Of a DNA stretch of 11,660 bases, positions 6,186-11,660 are shown one piece after another (position 1 is the stretch's first letter; every line of letters begins with the position of its first letter). The DNA is from Bacteroidota bacterium (GTDB taxonomy: Bacteria; Bacteroidota; Bacteroidia; Bacteroidales; Prolixibacteraceae). The position numbers and the translations under genes were made by a program. Location: positions 1-11,660 of the forward strand of contig JABMPI010000060.1 of the NCBI GenBank assembly GCA_013203755.1, given 5' to 3'. The notes beneath the pieces were generated by a model, which did not search any database, had not been told where the DNA came from, and was given only the letters and a program-made list of their open reading frames with translations.

Positions 6186-6986
6186 TCAATTTCTTTTATA
6201 CCCAGTTTTATTAATAATTAATTTTGTAAGGCCCGGCATAAAACGAATCAACGCATTCATCACAAAAATCATAAATGGAGTTGCTATTTTTTTCTTTCCG
6301 TTTCGAACCCCTTTTACAATTGCCAGAGCAGCTCTTTCTGTAGTAATTACCGGAATTAAACTTTGCGAAGTTGGCAACCGCTCTTCGCTACCTGGATTAT
6401 TCTGCCAATAATCGCTTTTAACTTTTGCGAAGTATGCCAGCGATGTTTTCACCTTTGTTCCATACAAATCAGCCGCCAATGCATTATGAAATCCAATCAT
6501 CGCAGTTCGCGCTGCAATATATGCGGTTGCACCGGAAAAAGCAATAAATCCGGCGTATGAAGTCATGTTTACAATGTGTCCTGAATTTCGTTTTTGCATC
6601 TCCGGTAAAAAAGCTTTGGTCATATAAAACGATGCAAAATAAGGAACTGCCATCATTTCACTCACCTCTTCGTAAGCAGTTTCATCTATAAATTTCCAGA
6701 CTCCCTGCCCGGCATTATTTACAATAATATCTGGTACACCAATTTCAGCTTTTACTTTTTCTGCCAATTGCTGTACCACTTTAAAATTGGAAACATCAGC
6801 AATAAAATATGTTGCTTTGCCACCTCTCTCAATAATTTCTGTTACAACAATTTTTAGCTTGGTTTCGTTGCGGGCCACAAGAAGAACCATTGCACCTTCG
6901 TTGGCAAATTCTTTTGCTGTTGCTGCACCAATCCCACTGGATGCTCCGGTTATTAAAACTATTTTATTTTGTAGTCTGCTTTTCAT
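6186..6986 (-). CDS. Short-chain dehydrogenase/reductase family protein with altered catalytic tetrad
   Basis: This 266-residue Rossmann-fold protein belongs to the classical SDR family of NAD(P)-dependent oxidoreductases. The cofactor motif TGASSGIG is at 13-20, Arg39 after the second strand hints at NADP(H), and NAG is at 91-93. Ser143 and Tyr156 lie at the usual catalytic spacing. However, the lysine of YxxxK is arginine (Tyr156-IAA-Arg160), and the catalytic asparagine after helix 4 appears to be Pro115 (AVPYFASF). I checked both at codon level. The tail (about 237-266) is hydrophobic and basic and may form a membrane-associated or amphipathic helix. The gene starts 33 bp after pepD on the same strand and is probably its operon partner; a terminator follows at 6120-6145. 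The substrate is unknown, and activity may be changed or lost. Confidence 0.88.
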   Translation of the reverse strand: MKSRLQNKIVLITGASSGIGAATAKEFANEGAMVLLVARNETKLKIVVTEIIERGGKATYFIADVSNFKVVQQLAEKVKAEIGVPDIIVNNAGQGVWKFIDETAYEEVSEMMAVPYFASFYMTKAFLPEMQKRNSGHIVNMTSYAGFIAFSGATAYIAARTAMIGFHNALAADLYGTKVKTSLAYFAKVKSDYWQNNPGSEERLPTSQSLIPVITTERAALAIVKGVRNGKKKIATPFMIFVMNALIRFMPGLTKLIINKTGYKRN

Positions 6987-7019
6987 TCAAATAATAATTT
7001 GTAAATCATCAATAATAGC

Positions 7020-8474
7020 TTACCTAATATTCTCTAACACGGCAACCAAGTGTATCCAAAATTTTTCGGTGGCTGCAATATCTAATCTTTCATCGGGAGA
7101 GTGTGCTCCGCGGATGGTTGGACCAAAGGAAACCATGTCCAGGTTTGGATATTTTTCGAGAAACAGACCACACTCTAATCCGGCGTGGATGGAACGAACA
7201 ATTGGAACAACACCAAACAATTTTTTGTACGAATCGACTGTGGTTTTTACAACCTCCGAATCGGGATTTGGTGCCCAGCCCGGATAACCATCGGTGTGTT
7301 CCACTTCGGCACCTGCCAACCGAAATACCGATTCAGCCATTTCTGCAGCCCAGTATTTTCGTGTTTCAACTTCGCTGCGCTGACAGGTTACTACCCTTAT
7401 TTTATTGTCTTCTATAAATTTTACCGATGCCAAATTGGTTGAGGTTTCAACCATTCCTTCCATGCTGGTGCTCATTGCCAACACACCATGGGGTGAACCA
7501 TAAACGGCATTCAACAAATTGCCTTGTGTGGTTTTATCAATTACCGAAGTGGGTTGTTTTGCACTTTCATTTGTCAATTTTAAGCCCGGTTCCGTGCGTT
7601 CAAATTCGCTCTTAACAGCAGTGAAATATTTTTCAAAACCAGAAAGCAAGGCCTCTTTTTCATTTTCGGGAATAGTAACAATTGCGAATGCTTCGCGGGC
7701 AATCGCATTTCGTAGGTTACCTCCATTAAAATCGGCAATTCTTAAATCGTACTTTTTAGCGGCGTTCCACAAAAAACGATTTAGGATTTTATTGGCGTTT
7801 CCACGATTTTTATGAATATCGTCACCAGAATGGCCACCCAATAAACCGGAAACCAACAATTTTAATGCAACCGAATTTACCGGAACTGTTTCTGTTTGAT
7901 AATTAAAAGTCGCCAAAGTATCTATTCCACCGGCACAACCGATAAAGATTTCGCCCTCATCTTCCGAGTCGAGATTCAACAAAACCGAACCACTCAAAAA
8001 ACCAGATTGTAAAGCAAAAGCTCCTGTTAAACCAGTCTCCTCATCAACGGTAATCAAACATTCAATGGCACCGTGTTTCATTTCGCTGGATGCCAACACT
8101 GCCATTTGCGCGGCAATTCCAATTCCACAGTCGGCACCCAAAGTTGTACCGCGGGCTTTTACCCAACCATCTACCACTTGAGTTTCAATTGGGTCATTAT
8201 CGAAATCAAAAACTTTATCCGAGTTTTTTTCGCAAACCATATCCATGTGCGTTTGCAAAATTACCGTGGGTGCGTTTTCGTAACCCGAAGTCGCAGGTTT
8301 TAAAATCAGCACATTTCCTACCTCATCGGTTTTTGCTTTCAGATTATTGCTGGCAGCAAAATCCAACAAAAATTGTCTTATTTTCTCCTCCTTTTTTGAA
8401 GGTCGTGGTACTTGACAAATGTCTTCGAAATAGTTAAACAGCGGTTGCGGAGTTAATTGTGTGAGTGATCTCAT
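7020..8474 (-). CDS. pepD: Cytosolic Xaa-His/nonspecific dipeptidase, M20 family
   Basis: PepD (aminoacyl-histidine dipeptidase, peptidase family M20C) is a cytoplasmic di-zinc enzyme that hydrolyses a range of dipeptides, including carnosine-type ones, during peptide recycling. The 484 residues match the E. coli length (485). The metal and catalytic residues are visible: His76 and Asp78 in QTHMDMVC, Asp115 in LGADCGIG, the pair Glu145-Glu146 in TVDEETGL, Asp169 in LNLDSEDEG, and His458 in RGAHSPDE. The lid/dimerisation domain (about 195-390) contains GLLGGHSGDDIH at 210-221. The ATG at 8474 gives MRSLTQLTPQPLF, a typical start. It is the first gene of a probable two-gene operon with the dehydrogenase and is divergent from rluF across 128 bp. 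I found no perfect promoter match on its side. Confidence 0.95.
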   Translation of the reverse strand: MRSLTQLTPQPLFNYFEDICQVPRPSKKEEKIRQFLLDFAASNNLKAKTDEVGNVLILKPATSGYENAPTVILQTHMDMVCEKNSDKVFDFDNDPIETQVVDGWVKARGTTLGADCGIGIAAQMAVLASSEMKHGAIECLITVDEETGLTGAFALQSGFLSGSVLLNLDSEDEGEIFIGCAGGIDTLATFNYQTETVPVNSVALKLLVSGLLGGHSGDDIHKNRGNANKILNRFLWNAAKKYDLRIADFNGGNLRNAIAREAFAIVTIPENEKEALLSGFEKYFTAVKSEFERTEPGLKLTNESAKQPTSVIDKTTQGNLLNAVYGSPHGVLAMSTSMEGMVETSTNLASVKFIEDNKIRVVTCQRSEVETRKYWAAEMAESVFRLAGAEVEHTDGYPGWAPNPDSEVVKTTVDSYKKLFGVVPIVRSIHAGLECGLFLEKYPNLDMVSFGPTIRGAHSPDERLDIAATEKFWIHLVAVLENIR

Positions 8475-8585
8475 TCTACTACTAATTTACTTTTGCCCAA
8501 AGATGAGAAAATGATTTAGAAATCAAAAAGACAAATAGATTTTTACTTATTGAATGTAGATTCCAAGAGATTTGATATTATCCTT

Positions 8586-8593
8586 TATCTTTG
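8586..8593 (+). promoter_or_regulatory. Possible -7 box for rluF
   Basis: TATCTTTG is a full match to TAnnTTTG and lies only 9 bp before the ATG at 8603. A TTTG at 8571-8574 is too close (11-bp spacer) to be a standard -33 box. If the box is real, the mRNA would be almost leaderless. Confidence 0.4.
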
Positions 8594-8602
8594 CTTCACT
8601 GC

Positions 8603-9334
8603 ATGGACAAAAAACGACTAAATAAAGCCATTTCAGAAACGGGTTTCTGTTCGCGACGGAAGGCTGATGCACTTATTTCGGGTGGAAAAGTAAAAGTTAA
8701 TGGTGAGGTTGCCGACTTGGGACTTAAAGTTACCATTAAAGATGAAATTAGTATTGAAGGAGAAATTATTACCAAAAAGGTAATCCCTATTTATTTGGCT
8801 TTTAACAAACCGGTTGGAATTACCTGCACTACAGAATTAGAAATAAAAGGAAATATCATCAGTTTTATTAACTATCCCGAACGCATTTTTCCGGTGGGGC
8901 GGCTTGATAAACCAAGCGAGGGACTTATTTTTTTAACTAACGATGGCGATATTGTAAATAAAATTCTTCGTGCAGGAAATAATCATGAAAAAGAATACAT
9001 CGTTACGGTGGATCGGAAAATCACCACTCAATTTATTAAAAAAATGAGCATTGGAGTTCCTGTTCTAGACACAATTACAAAAAAATGCAGGGTACGGAAA
9101 ATCAACGATTTTACGTTTAACATCGTTCTCACACAGGGCTTAAACCGGCAAATTCGTAGAATGTGCATCTACCTGGGATACGAAGTAAAAACACTAAAAC
9201 GAATTCGAATAATGAATATCTCGCTTGGAAAATTAAAAGCGGGAGAATACCGCTCGTTTACTTCATCAGAATTAAAGGAAATGTTATTGCTCATCGATGG
9301 TTCGAGTAAAACGATGGAAGCTTCATTAAACTAA
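8603..9334 (+). CDS. rluF: 23S rRNA pseudouridine(2604) synthase RluF
   Basis: RluF isomerises uridine 2604 (E. coli numbering) of 23S rRNA to pseudouridine. The 243-residue protein has an N-terminal S4 RNA-binding domain (about 4-50, with RLNKAISETGFCSRRKAD) and an RsuA/RluB/E/F-type catalytic domain. The catalytic aspartate is Asp102 in GRLDKPSEGLIFLTN. RluF-like stretches include LRAGNNHEKEY (122-132), VPVLDTITKKC (152-162) and LTQGLNRQIRRMC (176-188), which resemble E. coli RluF much more than RluB or RluE. It lacks the basic tail of E. coli RluF (290 residues). I start it at ATG 8603 (MDKKRLNKAIS); a TTG four codons upstream overlaps the predicted -7 box and is unlikely. It is divergent from pepD. 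The next terminator is at 9478-9504, about 145 bp after the stop. Confidence 0.93.
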   Translation: MDKKRLNKAISETGFCSRRKADALISGGKVKVNGEVADLGLKVTIKDEISIEGEIITKKVIPIYLAFNKPVGITCTTELEIKGNIISFINYPERIFPVGRLDKPSEGLIFLTNDGDIVNKILRAGNNHEKEYIVTVDRKITTQFIKKMSIGVPVLDTITKKCRVRKINDFTFNIVLTQGLNRQIRRMCIYLGYEVKTLKRIRIMNISLGKLKAGEYRSFTSSELKEMLLLIDGSSKTMEASLN

Positions 9335-9477
9335 GTTTTCCAAAACATTTTATTTTTCAATTTCTTCTAATTATTCAATACTTTTTTAAGGTACATCGTA
9401 ACCTCAATACTTTAAAAATACGTAGCAGCAACAAAAAGTGTTCGGCCATAAAACGTTTAAACAAAATATAGAGTGCT

Positions 9478-9504
9478 TGCCCTTTTGGGGCGGGCATTTT
9501 TTTT
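9478..9504 (+). terminator. Rho-independent terminator
   Basis: TGCCC (9478-9482) pairs with GGGCA (9492-9496) around a nine-base loop and is followed directly by eight T (9497-9504). It is the first plus-strand terminator after rluF, but about 145 bp beyond its stop codon, so it ends either a long rluF 3' UTR or a small RNA. Confidence 0.75.
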
Positions 9505-9589
9505 CAACCCAAAAAAATCATTTACGAAAATAAGGAAATTAGAAAAATAGATATGAAATAAACACTATTTCAATTTCAATAGAAATAAG

Positions 9590-9597
9590 TATGTTTG
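9590..9597 (+). promoter_or_regulatory. Possible -7 box for the PNGase F-like gene
   Basis: TATGTTTG fits TAnnTTTG in all fixed positions, 65 bp before the ATG at 9663. The best upstream element is TTTC (9568-9571) with an 18-bp spacer, a one-base mismatch to TTTG. The leader would be about 60 nt and A/T-rich. Confidence 0.4.
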
Positions 9598-9662
9598 CTT
9601 CCGCGATCAAAATAAACAGACTTTCGCAATCTACATTTAAGAAATTAATTAGTACTTAAATC

Positions 9663-11573
9663 ATGAAAAACTTAATTGTAACCCTTGTTCTATTTATAAC
9701 TTCCAGCATTGCAACCTCGCAGGCACAAACTACAAATGTGATTACACACAACAAAGTCACTATTGTTACCAACCCCAAAAAGGGGACAAACAGTTTCAAA
9801 AAATGGGGAACTTTCCCGTCGAAAAACAGCAAAGTAAGGCGAATTACAATGAATGTAACTTTGGCCTATCCTGAAGACAGGGCAATTGCACACTGGGATT
9901 ACATGGACCGCATAAAAATTCTTCGAAAAGGCGGAGTAAAAGGGAAAAATATAAATTATGAAATTGGAAGGATGTTGACTCCCTACGGCAGCAATTTTAA
10001 GGAAGGTTGGAATTATACATGGAAACTTGATGTAACAGATTTTGAATCGTTTTTGCGAGACAGTGTTGAAATTGAATACATCCACACCGGTTACGAATCT
10101 CCCGATTTAGGTTGGGATTTAACTGTTGATTTCGAATTCTTATTTGGACCTGCCGTTGCCGATTTTATTTCGGTTGAAAAAATGTGGGATGGCAACTTTC
10201 AATATGGCAATCCGGAAATGGACATTGAAAAAAGTTTGATACCAATACAAATTAAAAAGGCAAAAGGAAGTTCATTTGGCCGTTTTAGAATACAGCACAC
10301 CGGACATGGAATGGACCAGCCCAATGGTTGTAGCGAATTTTGTAGCCGATGGCGCGAATTAATTTTCGATGGCGAAGTGGTTGACCACCGCGACATGTGG
10401 AAAGATTGTGGAGAGAATCCACTTTATCCACAAGGAGGAACCTGGATTTTCGACCGCGCTTACTGGTGTCCCGGAGATTTACAGGTGCCGGATATTATTG
10501 ATGTGCCACTTACCAAATCGAAACACACCCTCGATCTCGATATGGAACCTTTTACTGCAAACAATTTGGATCAGCCAAAGGAACAAATTACCTCATATTT
10601 TTTCCAGTTTGGGGCACCAAACAATACCAACGATGTGGCAATTGAAGAGATAATTGCGCCTAACAATCTAGATAATTACAACAGATACAATCCAACCGGA
10701 TTTAACCCAAGAATTAAAATTCAAAACCTTGGAAAAGAGAATTTGAGAACTTTGGAGATTACTTATAAAACAGATGGGTTCGAAGAAAAAACTTTTAAAT
10801 GGGAAGGAGATCTGGATTTTTATCAAGCTGCAATTATTACCCTCCCGGGAATTATTAATGCAAAAAAAGGGCTTAATACCTTTTCTGTAGTTTTATCGGA
10901 GCCAAACGGTGTTGAAGATGAGTGGGACGGAGATAACAGTATGGAATCTGAGTTCAACGATATACCAACAATTCCTTCAAAAATTGTTGTCGATTTTATG
11001 ACGAATAATAAACCGGAGGACAACTCAATTTATATTGTAAATAGCTTAAATGACACAATTTATGCGAAAACACCAGAGCAATTGGAACCTGCTACAAAAT
11101 ATTCGGACACTTTAGAATTGGTGGAAGACAATTATTATTTAAACCTAATCGACACAGCCGGAGATGGATTGGAGTTTTGGTTTATGGCAAAATCGGGTTA
11201 TGGATGTTTGCGTTTAAAAGATACTGAAGGTAATCTCATTCATCTTTTTGAAAGTGATAATGGAAACGGACAGTTTTATGGATTCCGAGCTAACAATGAA
11301 TCCAAAGTGGATACAGTAGTTACACAACTTTCAGTAAATATTTTCCCGCGAATGGTAAAAGACTACCTTACTATTTACACAACAACTAACAAAACGTCAA
11401 CTTTAAAAGTGCGAATTACCATGGATGGGAAGTATATTGAGACGCACGAATATACCAACATTAAAGATTCTGAAACAGGAATGGATGTTCGGCATTTAAA
11501 GAAAGGACGTTACGTTATGGAAATTTATGTAAATGGTGAACACAAAATGAATAGACGTTTTAATAAACAATAA
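9663..11573 (+). CDS. Secreted PNGase F-like glycoamidase with T9SS C-terminal sorting domain
   Basis: This 636-residue exoprotein probably releases N-glycans from glycoproteins or glycopeptides outside the cell. It has a signal peptide (1-21, ending SQAQ). Residues about 45-320 resemble the two eight-stranded domains of PNGase F. HWDYMD (77-82) carries Asp79, aligning with catalytic Asp60. YEIGRMLTPY (99-108) and LDVTDF (122-127) follow the same order. GCSEFC (222-227) carries Glu225, aligning with Glu206. Cys223/Cys227 and Cys249/Cys269 match two PNGase F disulfides; the first one (Cys51-Cys56) is absent. Residues about 325-435 look like a CARDB/Ig-like domain, and about 440-545 like a beta-sandwich with DTAGDGLEF. 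Residues about 555-636 form a type A T9SS sorting domain (VNIFPRMVKDYLTIY to KGRYVMEIYV). It appears to be a single-gene unit ending at the hairpin 11594-11635. The alignment is from memory of PNGase F, and activity is inferred. Confidence 0.85.
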   Translation: MKNLIVTLVLFITSSIATSQAQTTNVITHNKVTIVTNPKKGTNSFKKWGTFPSKNSKVRRITMNVTLAYPEDRAIAHWDYMDRIKILRKGGVKGKNINYEIGRMLTPYGSNFKEGWNYTWKLDVTDFESFLRDSVEIEYIHTGYESPDLGWDLTVDFEFLFGPAVADFISVEKMWDGNFQYGNPEMDIEKSLIPIQIKKAKGSSFGRFRIQHTGHGMDQPNGCSEFCSRWRELIFDGEVVDHRDMWKDCGENPLYPQGGTWIFDRAYWCPGDLQVPDIIDVPLTKSKHTLDLDMEPFTANNLDQPKEQITSYFFQFGAPNNTNDVAIEEIIAPNNLDNYNRYNPTGFNPRIKIQNLGKENLRTLEITYKTDGFEEKTFKWEGDLDFYQAAIITLPGIINAKKGLNTFSVVLSEPNGVEDEWDGDNSMESEFNDIPTIPSKIVVDFMTNNKPEDNSIYIVNSLNDTIYAKTPEQLEPATKYSDTLELVEDNYYLNLIDTAGDGLEFWFMAKSGYGCLRLKDTEGNLIHLFESDNGNGQFYGFRANNESKVDTVVTQLSVNIFPRMVKDYLTIYTTTNKTSTLKVRITMDGKYIETHEYTNIKDSETGMDVRHLKKGRYVMEIYVNGEHKMNRRFNKQ

Positions 11574-11593
11574 ATACATTACATCTGACACCT

Positions 11594-11635
11594 AATAAAA
11601 ACAGGAATCTCTGAGTAGAGATTCCTGTTTTTATT
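11594..11635. terminator. Perfect 19-bp terminator hairpin
   Basis: Two 19-base arms (11594-11612 and 11617-11635) are perfectly complementary around the tetraloop GAGT, with a core of CAGGAATCTCT. The outer part of the stem is A-rich on the left and T-rich on the right, so it can act on either strand. It lies 20 bp after the stop of the PNGase F-like gene. The last 25 bases of the window show nothing further. Confidence 0.88.
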
Positions 11636-11660
11636 GAGTAGAAAAGTTAAATATTAAAAC

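Larger units (their letters stand above)
9335..9662. other. 328-bp intergenic region without a recognisable gene
   Basis: No convincing coding sequence, tRNA or known RNA is visible. The first half is AT-rich, with a small hairpin-like stretch at about 9392-9405 (GGTACATCGTAACC) and overlapping 8-bp palindromes around 9450-9462 (AAACGTTT, GTTTAAAC). A strong terminator lies at 9478-9504. The remaining 158 bp hold the upstream region of the PNGase F-like gene, including a possible -7 box at 9590-9597. Confidence 0.6.

Noticed and set aside
6186..6986. The dehydrogenase as KduD, the pathway partner of KduI
   Set aside because: It lies far from kduI, in a probable operon with pepD, and lacks the catalytic Lys and Asn that KduD has. 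Both being SDR-fold or pathway-compatible proteins is not enough.
8591..8602. TTG start four codons upstream of rluF
   Set aside because: It overlaps the predicted -7 box, and the ATG at 8603 gives a normal family N-terminus.
9400..9480. tRNA- or tmRNA-like end (GCAGCAACAAAA) after rluF
   Set aside because: No cloverleaf, T-arm consensus or acceptor stem can be drawn around it.
1..11660. CRISPR array, insertion sequence, integrase or phage module
   Set aside because: No regularly spaced repeats, transposase or integrase motifs, or terminal inverted repeats were seen on either strand.

Overview
The window looks like chromosomal DNA from a member of the Bacteroidota, most likely a free-living or gut-type polysaccharide degrader of the Bacteroidales/Marinilabiliales kind. 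The grounds are a SusC/RagA outer-membrane transporter, a secreted protein with a C-terminal type IX secretion (T9SS) sorting domain, AT-rich intergenic DNA, genes without Shine-Dalgarno sequences, and several matches to the Bacteroidota promoter (TTTG at -33, TAnnTTTG at -7). I cannot name the species.

Left part (1-4009): the edge of a polysaccharide utilisation locus. On the minus strand a kduI gene (5-keto-4-deoxyuronate isomerase) is followed by the first 569 codons of a SusC-type transporter that runs off the left end. A LacI-family regulator is transcribed divergently. The spacer between regulator and kduI holds a perfect 14-bp palindrome with a central CG, typical of LacI-family operators, and the two predicted promoters lie exactly symmetrically around it. 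The likely picture is capture of a uronate-containing polysaccharide by SusC/D, isomerisation of the unsaturated-uronate product by KduI, and control by the LacI-type protein. The substrate (pectin, ulvan, glycosaminoglycan or similar) cannot be fixed from this window.

Middle (4018-9334): housekeeping genes in small units. There is a 56-residue 2[4Fe-4S] ferredoxin with its own promoter and terminator, a ZIP-family metal transporter, endonuclease III (nth), a probable two-gene operon of the M20 dipeptidase pepD and a short-chain dehydrogenase with an altered catalytic tetrad, and the 23S rRNA pseudouridine synthase rluF.

Right part (9335-11660): a 328-bp intergenic stretch with a terminator, then a 636-residue secreted protein. 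Its first half resembles peptide-N-glycosidase F (PNGase F) and its C-terminus is a T9SS sorting domain, so it is probably an exported glycoprotein-deglycosylating amidase. A perfect 19-bp terminator hairpin closes the window.

I see no tRNA, rRNA, CRISPR array, insertion sequence or phage gene. The most interesting items are the symmetric operator/promoter arrangement, the PNGase F-like exoprotein and the atypical dehydrogenase. None of these amounts to a clearly new biological system.
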